Shown here in pieces: positions 1-8,702 of a DNA stretch of 64,000 bases. The stretch spans positions 668,595 through 732,594 of the forward strand of contig DUAT01000057.1 of assembly GCA_012960755.1 (NCBI GenBank), read 5' to 3'. Source of the DNA: Gammaproteobacteria bacterium (lineage in GTDB: Bacteria > Pseudomonadota > Gammaproteobacteria > Pseudomonadales > Azotimanducaceae_A). The notes below the pieces were generated by a model. It did no database searches. It was not told where the DNA came from and saw only the letters and a program-made list of their open reading frames with translations. Each line of letters opens with the position of its first letter. Positions within the stretch are counted from its first letter, which is position 1. The translations under genes were made by a program, and so were the position numbers.

Positions 1-212
1 TCTGTGTTTCGTTTCTGTCTTACCTGTTTGCACCGTTGATTATCGGACTGATGAATGACTACGTGTTTGGTTCAGAAGAAGCCATCGGTTTGTCCCTGGC
101 GTCACTTTCCGTTGTTAACTACAGTATCGCTGCAGTCTGTCTTTATCTGTGTCTCGACCCTTTGCGCAGGGCAGTAGAACAAATGGAAAACTATTCTGAC
201 GAGCAATTTTAG
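1..212 (+). CDS. MFS-type transporter, C-terminal end (partial)
   Basis: The reading frame is open from nucleotide 3 to a TAG at 210-212, giving about 69 residues of the end of a protein that starts outside the window. Two hydrophobic stretches flank the segment GLMNDYVFGSE, followed by a short charged tail ending in SDEQF. The pattern of two terminal membrane helices with a PLIIGLMND loop is like the last helices of major facilitator superfamily transporters, and substrate cannot be inferred. Its last bases overlap the stop of the convergent SDR gene by four nucleotides. Another polytopic transporter family remains possible because so little is visible. Confidence 0.6.
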   Translation, partial: CVSFLSYLFAPLIIGLMNDYVFGSEEAIGLSLASLSVVNYSIAAVCLYLCLDPLRRAVEQMENYSDEQF

Positions 213-979
213 CGAGGTTTTGCGCCACCCCCGACCCTCAATATTTCACCACTAACCCAACTGGCTGCGTCTGACGCCAGGTAGATGCAAGCCGCTGAGA
301 TATCCCGGGGTGTTCCAAGTCGCCCCAGGGGTATCTTCCACTCATCAAGAATCTCATCCAATTGGCTCTCGTCCTTGTTAAGTGCCTTCAGCATGACCTC
401 GGTTGGAATGGCTCCCGGCGCAACCGCATTGACCCTGATATCGGGCGCAAGTTCTGCTGACAAGGTCCAGGTTAAGGAGTTTGTACCCGCTTTCGCCGCA
501 CCATAATGAGCACTGCCGGGCACCGGCCCGGTACCAGCGCCAGAGCTAATATTGATGATTGATCCACGATCCATATAACGCGCTGCCGTGATGCTGCCAA
601 CATAGACGGCCGTCAGGTTAAGCGCAATTGTTCTGTCCCATTCATCTCTCGGGAGTTCATTAAGGGGCATTCTCATGGTTGAGCCACCGGCGTTGTTCAC
701 CCAGATGGTTAATTTGCCAAATTCATCTACTGCTCTCTGTGCCAGGCGATCCAGCGCTGCATCATCTGTCACATCCGTGGTCACCGCGACGGCTTTGCCG
801 CCACTGTCACGGATACTGGCGGCAACCCGTTCGATTTCCTGCGTTCGTCTCGCGGCCACAACAACACAAGCGCCCGCCCTTGCGAAATCAGTTGCTATCC
901 CTTCACCTATTCCCCTGCCTGCACCAGTGACAACGGCAACATGATCTGTAAGACTAAATTGTTCATTCAGGTTATTCAT
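209..979 (-). CDS. SDR family NAD(P)-dependent oxidoreductase
   Basis: A 256-residue classical short-chain dehydrogenase/reductase, the normal length for the family. Visible motifs are the cofactor-binding TGAGRGIG at residues 18-25, NNAG at 95-98, the catalytic serine in SSG near 145, and Y159-x3-K163. The C-terminal WVSGEILRVGGG is the usual SDR ending. The overall pattern resembles 7-alpha-hydroxysteroid dehydrogenase-like SDRs, which would suit the lipid/steroid flavour of the window, but substrate is inference. It starts with ATG preceded by AAAGGCA and is divergent from the kinase-like gene at 1054, sharing a 74-bp AT-rich promoter region. Confidence 0.88.
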   Translation of the reverse strand: MNNLNEQFSLTDHVAVVTGAGRGIGEGIATDFARAGACVVVAARRTQEIERVAASIRDSGGKAVAVTTDVTDDAALDRLAQRAVDEFGKLTIWVNNAGGSTMRMPLNELPRDEWDRTIALNLTAVYVGSITAARYMDRGSIINISSGAGTGPVPGSAHYGAAKAGTNSLTWTLSAELAPDIRVNAVAPGAIPTEVMLKALNKDESQLDEILDEWKIPLGRLGTPRDISAACIYLASDAASWVSGEILRVGGGAKPR

Positions 980-1053
980 AATTTGCCTTTTTTTTCATTC
1001 TTTTTTGTCATTGATGTTGCGCAGTATACTGAAGTCATCGTAGGCTTTCTGCT

Positions 1054-2124
1054 ATGAAAACAATACTTCAAAGTTATGACCAGCTATCTGCAGACATGGT
1101 CAATCATGTATTGGCAGGTAAACTACCCGAGACGGTGACTGATGTCACCGTCAAACCCCTTGGTGAAGGTGTTGGTTTAATGTCTTCCATTGCCAGGGCA
1201 AGTCTGACTTTCGAGTCCGGTTCCCAGAGCAGTATTATCGTTAAGTGTGCCGCGCAAACGGACAATAAGGCCTTTTCGAAACAACTGAACTTCTACTTTA
1301 ACGAAATTAACTTTTACCGCCACCTGGCTCACAAGACGCCGTTACCGAGTCCCAAGTGCCTTTTTGCGGATATCGATCCCGAGACCCAGGATTTTCTACT
1401 CATTCTCGAAGATCTGGGCGATACGGAAGCCGGGGATCAACTTCAGGGTTGTTCCGAAAAAGAAATGTTGCTCGCCTTTGAGCTGGCGGCACGAATGCAC
1501 GCGCTTTACTGGGATAAAACCGACGAGATATCCTGGCTCAATTACCAGAATGTCGAGTCGATGACGCTGTTCCGCCGCGACGCAATATTCAGGCCCGGCG
1601 TCGAACCCACCATAGCAGCGTTCCCGGAGCTGTTCGTCGACGACCTGGTGGATGTGATTCGCAAGACCGGTGAACAATACGCTGATCTTTTCAACCGGGC
1701 CATGTCAGGACCATCGACCCTGATCCACGGTGACTATCGAGTCGACAATATGTTTCTTATGCGGAAAAGCGGCGAGTTGAAAATAGTCGCGGTGGATTGG
1801 CAGAACACAACGGGTGGTAACGGCCTCATGGATACAGCCTATTTCAGCGCCCAGAGCTGCGGCACAGAACACCGTGGAGACACAGAACTAAAAGCTCTGC
1901 GTCATTACTATGATGTACTGACGGACAACGGGGTTAAAAACTACAGTTTTGACCAGTGTGTCGAACATTATCGTTTGAATCTTCTTGTTACGATGATTAC
2001 GCCTATCGCGGTCTGCGGAACACTGGATGCCGGTAATGCGCGGGGTGATGAACTGGGCCGTCGTATGCTTGAACGATCATTGGCCGCGTTGACCAGTATG
2101 GAATGCAACCAGTTGCTAAAGTAA
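1054..2124 (+). CDS. Phosphotransferase family protein (APH/choline kinase fold)
   Basis: A 356-residue protein with the kinase-like phosphotransferase signature: the catalytic-loop motif HGDYRVDN (H225, D227, N232) and a downstream metal-binding aspartate in VAVDWQ. The N-terminal half has an ATP-lobe pattern with a conserved lysine in SIIVKCA and the segment LILEDLGD. Members of this APH / ecdysteroid-kinase-like group phosphorylate hydroxyl groups of small molecules. In marine and actinobacterial catabolic clusters they often sit next to SDRs and acyl-CoA enzymes, and no substrate can be named here. ATG start at 1054, divergent from the SDR and convergent with the P450. Confidence 0.85.
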   Translation: MKTILQSYDQLSADMVNHVLAGKLPETVTDVTVKPLGEGVGLMSSIARASLTFESGSQSSIIVKCAAQTDNKAFSKQLNFYFNEINFYRHLAHKTPLPSPKCLFADIDPETQDFLLILEDLGDTEAGDQLQGCSEKEMLLAFELAARMHALYWDKTDEISWLNYQNVESMTLFRRDAIFRPGVEPTIAAFPELFVDDLVDVIRKTGEQYADLFNRAMSGPSTLIHGDYRVDNMFLMRKSGELKIVAVDWQNTTGGNGLMDTAYFSAQSCGTEHRGDTELKALRHYYDVLTDNGVKNYSFDQCVEHYRLNLLVTMITPIAVCGTLDAGNARGDELGRRMLERSLAALTSMECNQLLK

Positions 2125-2221
2125 TCGATACGTCAGCAACTCTTGACGCTACAGGATTGCTCAGCCAGGTGTATGCTTGCCGCAGACTCGAGGTGGGGCC
2201 GCCGAGCCTCTGTCTAACCAA

Positions 2222-3550
2222 CTACAAACTAACAGCTTTGCTGAATCTTAAATTCAATTCCAGCGTCCCAAGCATAATCCCAGGCTGATGCAGGAACGTA
2301 TTATCCGCACCGTACTCCAGGTTATCCAACCGGTCCAGCAACCTGTCCCAGGCGATCATCTGTTCCAGTCGGGAAATACCCGCGCCAGGGCAAACCCTGG
2401 GTCCGGCTGAAAAAGTCAGATGGCGACTGACGGCACGGCGGTCAAGTTGTAATTCGTGGGGACACTCAAATTCATCTTCATCGATATTGGCAGCAGCCCA
2501 TCGAAGGTGAAGAATGGAACCTTTTGGTACTTTGACCCCCTGGAAGACCTCATCCTGACTTGTCGTTCGTGTCGACAGTCCCTGGGTCGGAGATCGCAAG
2601 CGCATGCCTTCTTCGGTGAAATGCCTGAGCCTGGTTCGATCCTGCTTGATTTCGGTAAAGACACCAGGGCGCTCACAAAGTAATTGCGCCTGTTCCTCCA
2701 GGGCGTATTGGGTGGTTTCCAGGCCGCCAATCACCATGGCATAAACGACGCCATTAATTTCAACGTCTGTTAACTTTCGACCCAGCGCCTCGTAGGTCAC
2801 CTCTGTTAAAAAAGAGATCATGTCATCCTGTGGATTTTCGCGTTTTTCCTGGACTTTTTCGTGCACATATTCCTTGAAACCATCCAGCAGTTTGAACTGT
2901 TCAGCTGACTCTTCCTTTGTCAGGATGTTTCTGTGTCCCTTGCCATAGACGAATGCGGCAACCTGGGCAGTACCCCAGCGGGCTAACTGCGGTATATCTT
3001 CAACGGGAAAGCCAAGTACATTCGCAAGCACCATCTGGGGCAGTGGCCTTGCGAATTCGGAGATAAATTCAACCTCACCCCTGTCGATCCATTGATCAAT
3101 CAGTTGATCAACACAGCGAGTGATCATCTCCTTGTGCCGACCAGCCCCTGGCCCGACCCAGGGATCAGTGAGTTCCTGGCGATGTGCTCGCCATAGTTCA
3201 ATAGTTGGCCGCAAGGTCATCATTGAAACCATCATCGCATTCATCCGGGGTAATTCATCAGAGGGAATGTTGCGTTTTTTCATCTCGTTGATCGCAACCG
3301 ACAATCCCGGTGGAAATCTCACGGGGTCACGAACAACTTTTGATATGTCCTCATATTTTGTCAGGATGAACCCGTCGTGTTCCGGTGTTGTCCCCTCGCC
3401 TGGAATTCTGTGAACCGGAGATTCGCGGTGCAGTATTTCGTAAGCCTCATACCAGTGCTCCTGCGCGCCCGCAGAGAACAGGTCAACATCGTCCAGGTTG
3501 ACCGGGCATTTCATTTCACTGAGTTGATGATTTTGGGTCTTCTCGTCCAT
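2222..3550 (-). CDS. Cytochrome P450
   Basis: A soluble bacterial class I-type P450 of 442 residues. It has the I-helix oxygen-activation segment GGLETTQYAL, the K-helix ExxR in EGMRLRSP, and the haem-binding loop FSAGPRVCPGAG with Cys387 as thiolate ligand. The usual acid-alcohol pair after AGG/GGL is E-T, as in many bacterial P450s. I chose the ATG at 3550; an upstream TTG at 3568 would overlap the stop of the CMD gene (TTGA) and add six residues. It needs an external ferredoxin and reductase, neither seen nearby. It is downstream of, and probably cotranscribed with, the candidate selenoprotein gene. Substrate unknown; a sterol, terpene or fatty acid hydroxylase is plausible. Confidence 0.95.
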   Translation of the reverse strand: MDEKTQNHQLSEMKCPVNLDDVDLFSAGAQEHWYEAYEILHRESPVHRIPGEGTTPEHDGFILTKYEDISKVVRDPVRFPPGLSVAINEMKKRNIPSDELPRMNAMMVSMMTLRPTIELWRAHRQELTDPWVGPGAGRHKEMITRCVDQLIDQWIDRGEVEFISEFARPLPQMVLANVLGFPVEDIPQLARWGTAQVAAFVYGKGHRNILTKEESAEQFKLLDGFKEYVHEKVQEKRENPQDDMISFLTEVTYEALGRKLTDVEINGVVYAMVIGGLETTQYALEEQAQLLCERPGVFTEIKQDRTRLRHFTEEGMRLRSPTQGLSTRTTSQDEVFQGVKVPKGSILHLRWAAANIDEDEFECPHELQLDRRAVSRHLTFSAGPRVCPGAGISRLEQMIAWDRLLDRLDNLEYGADNTFLHQPGIMLGTLELNLRFSKAVSL

Positions 3551-3564
3551 TACTGTCCCGGCTT

Positions 3565-4098
3565 TCAAATCGCGCAGGTTTTTGGCTCCAGGTCCAAAAC
3601 CATCAGGAGTCGACCGACGCCGATGAACTGGCCAATTAACATGCCTAGCTCAACAATTTCAGGATCGTCAAACTCCCCATGCAGTCTTTCAAAAAAGGCG
3701 TCATCTATACTCTGGTGGTCAAGCGCCATTTTCTCTGCATACTCAACCGCGAGTCTTTCCCTTGTGCTGTAGCTATTGGTGTCTGCATCCAATTCAGCAA
3801 TTTTTTCTTCAGTTAGATTTTCTTCTTTTTCTGTGCCCGACAGAAATCGAGTATTAAGTCAGGTAAAACAATCATTCAGCCGGGCAATTTTCAAACGCAC
3901 CAACTCGATCAATTCTTCTTCAACTGCCTCACCTTTTCGGGCTTGCCGGTACCAGCTGAAAAACCCGTCAAACAGCGACTGCCGATGCGCAAAACCCCGC
4001 ATCACAGAGCTATCGCCGCCAGCAGCTTCAACGGCTTGCACCTGGGCCAGCACTTCATTCGGCAATTCGTGATCCTGCTTTAGACTTATTCTGCTCAT
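3565..4098 (-). CDS. CMD/AhpD-family protein with in-frame TGA: candidate selenoprotein
   Basis: A 177-residue carboxymuconolactone decarboxylase / AhpD-like protein is encoded if the single in-frame TGA at 3859-3861 is read through. The N-terminal part runs to LIELVRLKIARLNDCFT. After the TGA the same frame continues with LNTRFLSG and an intact CMD C-terminal half (TEEKIAEL, RERLAVEYAEKM, IVELGMLIGQFIGVGRLL). CMD proteins normally have CxxC after the L-N-x-C segment; here the TGA replaces the second cysteine, giving C77-F-T-U80. Both halves are undecayed and the total length matches the family. ATG start at 4098 follows a good AGGGGA ribosome site. CMD/AhpD proteins are thiol redox or peroxide-related enzymes, and selenocysteine forms are known from marine bacteria to my recollection. 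The alternative is a nonsense mutation in a pseudogene. The stop abuts the downstream P450. Confidence 0.8.
3828..3846 (-). promoter_or_regulatory. Candidate bacterial SECIS stem-loop
   Basis: Just downstream of the in-frame TGA (3859-3861), the minus strand carries a perfect 7-bp stem, TTTCTGT and ACAGAAA, closing a 5-nt loop CGGGC. The loop begins 19 nt after the TGA, inside the 16-37 nt spacing usually cited for bacterial SECIS elements, and a G occurs within the first two loop bases, as the consensus requires. A short outer CTT/AAG pairing could extend it. The hairpin lies inside coding sequence, as bacterial SECIS elements do. SelB recognition cannot be tested from this window. Confidence 0.65.
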
Positions 4099-4222
4099 AT
4101 GTATCCCCTATTCTCTCGTCTCAAAGTTGTGTATTTATACATAAATTTCCTGCCTATGACCATCGCACTACCCGGAGAGCCTGCAACGGATTACAATAAC
4201 TGTATTGGGAGCCTCAATTCCA

Positions 4223-4798
4223 GTGAAAAACCTGTTTTTGCTAACTCAAATTACGCTTATCTGCACCAGCTCTGCACTGGCTGCATCGAGTATGTTTGGT
4301 TCAACGGACGCAGGTAGCTGTTATCAGGCCACCTTGATCCCGTTTTCGAATCAAAATGTTTTCCACTGCAACAATGCAATCAGCAATGGCGATTTGAGTA
4401 AACGTGATCTGGCCGCAACCTACTCGAACCGTGGCATCATCCACCTGCGAAACGGGCATGTTGACAATGCACTACGGGATCAGGATCGGGCTGTTCGAAT
4501 CCTGCCGGACCAGCCCCAATTTCACGTCAACCGGGGCAACGCGCTTTACTATGCTCACGAATACGAAGCAGCGCTCAAGGAGTACAACATCGTCATCGAA
4601 TCGAACTCTGATGGGCTGACAAACACAACCTACAACATTTCGCTGTACAACAAAGCACTCACTCAGCTCAAGTTACAACGTTTCACTGACGCGAGATCAA
4701 CTCTGGAGTTGGCACTGGAGTCCGATCCCGATTCCAGGAAAATCAAAGACAAACTGGCCGATATCGCCTCATTCGGCGAGTTACCTGACGGCCGGTAA
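4223..4798 (+). CDS. Exported TPR-repeat protein
   Basis: A GTG at 4223 preceded by GGGAG is the best start. It gives a 191-residue protein with an N-terminal signal peptide (KNLFLLTQITLICTSSALA, cleavage before ASS). After a stretch with two cysteines the rest is built of tetratricopeptide-type helices: ATYSNRGIIHLRNGHVDNAL, QFHVNRGNALYYAHEYEAAL and YNKALTQLKLQRFTDARSTL each show the TPR pattern of small and aromatic residues. The product is probably periplasmic and acts as a protein-interaction module; no specific role can be given. It is divergent from the CMD/P450 pair. An upstream TTG at 4205 is less likely. Confidence 0.75.
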   Translation: MKNLFLLTQITLICTSSALAASSMFGSTDAGSCYQATLIPFSNQNVFHCNNAISNGDLSKRDLAATYSNRGIIHLRNGHVDNALRDQDRAVRILPDQPQFHVNRGNALYYAHEYEAALKEYNIVIESNSDGLTNTTYNISLYNKALTQLKLQRFTDARSTLELALESDPDSRKIKDKLADIASFGELPDGR

Positions 4799-4984
4799 TC
4801 ACGGCCTTGACTGTGACTCCCCTGGACAAGGCCAACCCTTATCCACCCACTCGCCCACCTATCAGCATGACTCGAACACTAGGTCTGGGTTAAAACAATC
4901 ATGTTTGCTTGTTTTCTCGGCAACCAGTCCAGTTAGCGCCAAAAAGCTACCGGACACAAAAAACAAATTTTCTGGGGAGAGAAT

Positions 4985-7381
4985 ATGAGATTCAATCGAA
5001 TCCTACTTGGTGCTTTTGTCACTATCGCACCAATTTCAGTACCGCAAATCGCCACGGCAGCAGATGCTGACGCGGCGATGGAAACCGTCGTTGTGACCTC
5101 ACGACGGCAGGAAGAATCCATACAAGACGTACCAATGGCTGTTACCGCATTTACCGAGGCTGACCTCGAACGCCTTGCGCCAAAAACCATTCGTGACCTG
5201 GATGCGCTGGTTCCCAATGTCAGGATCGGCATGGTAACCGCGGCACCAGGACAAGGTGCCTTGTTTATCCGCGGTCTCGGGTATGCCGATGCGGAAAATA
5301 ATCAGCCGCCAGCAGTAGGCATTATTATCGATGGGATTTATCAGGGAACCAATACGGGTCAGTTAATCGATACCTTTGATATCCAGCAGATTGAAATAAA
5401 CCGTGGTCCACAAGGTGTTTTGTACGGTAAGAATACCACTGGTGGCATTATCGTCGTTAAGCGAATCAAGCCAGTATTTAATGATTTTCACTACGGCGTC
5501 TCGGCAACGGTCGGCAACTATGGAGAAAAGCAGCTAAAAGCCAGGATCAATGTGCCGGTCATCGACGATTCACTGGCGTTTAAGCTGGGTGTCATCACTA
5601 AGGAGCGTGATGGATATTACAAGAACATCACCCTCGGCGGCGATGCCGGTGCGGATGACTACACAGCCATCACGTTTTCAGCTTTGTATGAGCCCAACGA
5701 TTGGTTCAGCGGCCAATTTACTTATGACAATGTTGATCAATCTGGCGACATTCCACCCCAGGACCCTCGTTGGAATGGCGACAATGTGCACGTCAACGAA
5801 GCAGACTATGATGAATTTCAAGAACTGGATGTTGATTCATTCGGTCTACAATTAAGTTTTGATCTGGGTTGGGGTGAATTGGAGACAATATCAGGTTGGG
5901 TCGACTCGACTGATGTCACAGGGCAGGATTTCGACGGCTCCACCCTTGAGAGCACAGCCTCGCCTCTCGCTCAATTGCATACCCATCGTGACCGTGACTA
6001 CGAACAGTTCTCACAGGAGATTAAATTATCTGGTGATCTGACAGACAGTCTCTCTTATACAGTGGGTTATTTCTATTGGGATTCGGAGTTTAGTTTCCAA
6101 CAAGGAACCAATCAGGTCTTTGCGCTGCCATCGGCTGCAATTGGCTTACCGCCTGGAACGCCATGCTCGGTTGCCGGTTTACCTAGTCCCGCTCTGGATC
6201 CAACCTTATGTCAACTGCCACCCGCGTTTACCATCCAGCAAACCGCTGAGGATGTAAAATCAACAGCACTATTCGCAGCACTCAACTGGCAGGTGACAGA
6301 CACACTGGAACTCAGTGTGGGCGCACGTCGGGTAGAAGAAGAGAAGGATTTCAATGCTGTCTATTTTGCCGGTCTCCCCCCGACTGATGGTCCGACCAAC
6401 AAGTTTGGACTGTCCATCAATCCACCAACGGAATCAGTTGGTCCCCCTATCGTCGCAGAGTTCGGTCTTGGTGATGAATGGAGCGATACGCTCATAAAAG
6501 TCACTGCTGACTGGGTTTTTGCCCCGAACCATTCGCTTTACGCCGTTTATTCAGAAGGGTTTCAGTCTGGTGGAATCCACAATCGGTCGACGGACCCCGA
6601 GTTCGCAGTTTTTGAACCGCAATCCGTGGAATCCTGGGAACTTGGATTGAAGAATACCTTCATGGATGGTCGAGTCATCCTGAATCTTGCAGCCTTTCAA
6701 ACAACGGTAGCTGACGCGCAAGCGGCGTCAGTGATTATATTACCCGCTGGACAACCACCGGGCACCAATACAATTGTTAACAATATTCCAGCAGACCGCG
6801 ATATCTGGGGGTACGAGGTTGAGTTGAAAGCAAGCGTGACTGATAACGTCATGTTGATGTTTAATTATGGTAAAACCGAGGTCGATACGTCATCGTATCA
6901 GATGAATTCCCGTACCGTGGCATTTAACCCCACTGGTTCAGCCTGTAATGCTTTTGATAATCCGGGATTCTTTCCCAATGCGCCATCCAGCGACGGTAAT
7001 ACCTGCCCTAATGTCACATTTCCCGGTGGTGAAGCACTGTTTATTCCCGAGTTCAATATGTCTTTCACGGCAGCTTATGATCGCACATTCGGTGGCAACG
7101 ACTTTCATATCAGTGTGATTGCCCGGCATCAGGACGATATGAATATCGCCGGTTCACCGCCAAACTCCTTTATCGTTGAGGGGGCCTATACCTTGCTGGA
7201 CGCGAGGGTGGCCTATAACTGGAATCTGCAGAATGGCAGTACCTTTACCATCTCAGCCTACGGAAAGAACCTGACAGAAGAGGATTACAAGGAACAAATC
7301 CTGCTGCTGGGTGTTGATGGCGGTTTTCAGGGTTGGGGTGCACCGAGAACCTACTCCCTCGAGTTTGCCTACTCGCACTAA
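4985..7381 (+). CDS. TonB-dependent outer membrane receptor
   Basis: A 798-residue TonB-dependent receptor. It has a signal peptide (residues 1 to about 26, ending TATAADA-like), a TonB-box-like METVVVTSRR, then a plug domain (ESIQDVPMAVTAF, LFIRGLGYADAENNQPPAVG, INRGPQGVLYGKNTTGG). A long beta-barrel follows, ending in an aromatic-terminated strand (TYSLEFAYSH). This CirA/FecA-like subtype is abundant in marine Alteromonadales-like and sphingomonad genomes and usually imports siderophores, lipids or polyphenols; the ligand is unknown. ATG start with a strong GGGGAGAG site. It appears monocistronic because a good terminator follows. Confidence 0.93.
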   Translation: MRFNRILLGAFVTIAPISVPQIATAADADAAMETVVVTSRRQEESIQDVPMAVTAFTEADLERLAPKTIRDLDALVPNVRIGMVTAAPGQGALFIRGLGYADAENNQPPAVGIIIDGIYQGTNTGQLIDTFDIQQIEINRGPQGVLYGKNTTGGIIVVKRIKPVFNDFHYGVSATVGNYGEKQLKARINVPVIDDSLAFKLGVITKERDGYYKNITLGGDAGADDYTAITFSALYEPNDWFSGQFTYDNVDQSGDIPPQDPRWNGDNVHVNEADYDEFQELDVDSFGLQLSFDLGWGELETISGWVDSTDVTGQDFDGSTLESTASPLAQLHTHRDRDYEQFSQEIKLSGDLTDSLSYTVGYFYWDSEFSFQQGTNQVFALPSAAIGLPPGTPCSVAGLPSPALDPTLCQLPPAFTIQQTAEDVKSTALFAALNWQVTDTLELSVGARRVEEEKDFNAVYFAGLPPTDGPTNKFGLSINPPTESVGPPIVAEFGLGDEWSDTLIKVTADWVFAPNHSLYAVYSEGFQSGGIHNRSTDPEFAVFEPQSVESWELGLKNTFMDGRVILNLAAFQTTVADAQAASVIILPAGQPPGTNTIVNNIPADRDIWGYEVELKASVTDNVMLMFNYGKTEVDTSSYQMNSRTVAFNPTGSACNAFDNPGFFPNAPSSDGNTCPNVTFPGGEALFIPEFNMSFTAAYDRTFGGNDFHISVIARHQDDMNIAGSPPNSFIVEGAYTLLDARVAYNWNLQNGSTFTISAYGKNLTEEDYKEQILLLGVDGGFQGWGAPRTYSLEFAYSH

Positions 7382-7407
7382 CAGTGCTCGATCGATTTTC
7401 ACCTTGG

Positions 7408-7437
7408 AAAAGTCTCCTCAGGGAGGCTTTTCTTTCT
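7408..7437 (+). terminator. Rho-independent terminator of the TonB receptor gene
   Basis: Arms AAAAGTCTCC (7408-7417) and GGAGGCTTTT (7422-7431) form a 10-bp stem with one G-T pair and a 4-nt loop. It runs straight into a T-rich tract TTTTCTTTCT, 27 nt after the receptor stop codon. Confidence 0.85.
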
Positions 7438-7572
7438 AAATTTGAAACGACCTGGCTTCCTGCCCCCTGCTTCAGGATTTCTGAGGCACTGACTGTATCG
7501 AATGACCACAAGAGCAGGATTTTGTGCTGACGATCGCGTTAATATGGGGAAAACGCTCGATCTGGAGGCAAT

Positions 7573-7959
7573 GTGCCAACCTCACCAACCGCTGTAGTAA
7601 CAGGCGTTATTACGCAAATTCGAACCACTGATATTGAAGAATCAATCGGATTTTATACTTCCCTCGGATTTAAGCTGGAATTCCGGTTTCAGGACTTCTA
7701 CGCGGGGATAAAAGTGGGTGATCAACAGTTCCATCTGAAACTGGTGGATGATAAGGATCCCTCCATAGAATTTGTCTCTGAAGGGGATCACTTTCACCTG
7801 TACTTCCCGACGGACGATGTGGAGTCCAAAGCCGCAGAACTGCGTAACAAAGGCATAACTCCTCGCAACGGAATCAACACTACCGAATGGGGATCGAAGG
7901 AATTTTCCATCACTGACAACCAGGGTCATATTCTCTATTTTGCAGAAAACTCGGATTAG
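7573..7959 (+). CDS. VOC family protein (glyoxalase/bleomycin-resistance fold)
   Basis: A 128-residue single-domain vicinal oxygen chelate protein. The beta-alpha-beta-beta-beta pattern starts with VITQIRTTDIEESIGFYTSLGFKLEFRFQDFYAGIKVG and ends with SITDNQGHILYFAEN, whose last glutamate is the usual metal ligand position. The start is GTG at 7573, placed by the GGAGG four to five bases upstream. It is the first gene of a short plus-strand group with the amidohydrolase (11 bp away) and the MATE exporter. Dioxygenase, isomerase, lyase or sequestering activity cannot be separated by sequence. Confidence 0.82.
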   Translation: MPTSPTAVVTGVITQIRTTDIEESIGFYTSLGFKLEFRFQDFYAGIKVGDQQFHLKLVDDKDPSIEFVSEGDHFHLYFPTDDVESKAAELRNKGITPRNGINTTEWGSKEFSITDNQGHILYFAENSD

Positions 7960-7970
7960 CGGCCCTCAAT

Positions 7971-8702
7971 ATGCAAATGATATCTGCCGCTCAAATGCCG
8001 GACATCCATGGTGATATCGAAGCAAGTCTTGCGAAAATCATCGAACATGCTGTTGCCGCAGAAAAAGAAAATGCAATATTGATTTGCTATCCCGAGTGTT
8101 TCCTTCAACGCTATGTCGTGCACAAGGACTTGACCCGCGAACTCGCAATCGACCTGTCGTCCCCTTCGTTCAAAAACATTCTGGGACAGTTTTCTTATAT
8201 CAATCCTGTACTGGTTATTGGTCTCATAGAAATAGACAAACAACGATTGTTTAACACTGCTGTCGTCATCAAGAATGGTCAGGTGCTGGGTAAATACCGG
8301 AAAACCAATCTCACCACTGGTGAGCACAAGGTGTTTACCGCCGGTGACGAATTCCCGGTTTTCGAGGTTGATGGAATAAAATTCGGTATCAATATTTGTT
8401 ATGACCTTAATTTTCCTGAGTGCGCTGCAAACATCGCCGCACAGGGCGCACAACTACTCGTTTGTCCCTGCAACAATATGCTGAGGCGAGACAATGCCGA
8501 GACCTGGAAATTCAAGCACAACGAAATACGCTCCCGGAGAACTGTGGAGACAGGTTTGTGGTTACTCTCCTCAGATGTCACGGGTACTAGAGATAACCGT
8601 ATTTCATATGGGCCAACTGCAGTCATTGACCCAACGGGTTCTGTGGTTTCTCAATTGCCACTTGGACAGGAAGGTATACTGTTTTACCCGGCGCTGTCTT
8701 GA
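7971..8702 (+). CDS. Carbon-nitrogen hydrolase (nitrilase superfamily)
   Basis: A 243-residue protein with the complete nitrilase-superfamily triad: glutamate in LICYPECFL, lysine in GKYRKTNL, and the nucleophilic cysteine in INICYDLNFPE. Members hydrolyse amides or carbamoyl groups, or condense amines in reverse. The short single-domain form resembles N-carbamoyl-amino-acid or omega-amidases rather than true nitrilases. Its TGA stop overlaps the TTG start of the MATE gene (TTGA), so the two are translationally coupled. Cytosolic; substrate unknown. Confidence 0.88.
   Translation: MQMISAAQMPDIHGDIEASLAKIIEHAVAAEKENAILICYPECFLQRYVVHKDLTRELAIDLSSPSFKNILGQFSYINPVLVIGLIEIDKQRLFNTAVVIKNGQVLGKYRKTNLTTGEHKVFTAGDEFPVFEVDGIKFGINICYDLNFPECAANIAAQGAQLLVCPCNNMLRRDNAETWKFKHNEIRSRRTVETGLWLLSSDVTGTRDNRISYGPTAVIDPTGSVVSQLPLGQEGILFYPALS

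Noticed and set aside
2185..2215. Imperfect GC-rich inverted repeat between the kinase and P450 genes
   Set aside because: Arms are short and interrupted and no T-tract follows on either strand, so I do not call it a terminator.
2003..2221. Open minus-strand frame directly continuing past the P450 stop, suggesting another read-through gene
   Set aside because: The intervening codon is TAG, the P450 already ends at its normal length, and the extension overlaps the kinase gene on the other strand without family similarity.
4803..4833. Inverted repeat GGCCTTG/CAAGGCC after the TPR gene
   Set aside because: The loop is 17 nt and there is no T-tract; support for a terminator is too weak.
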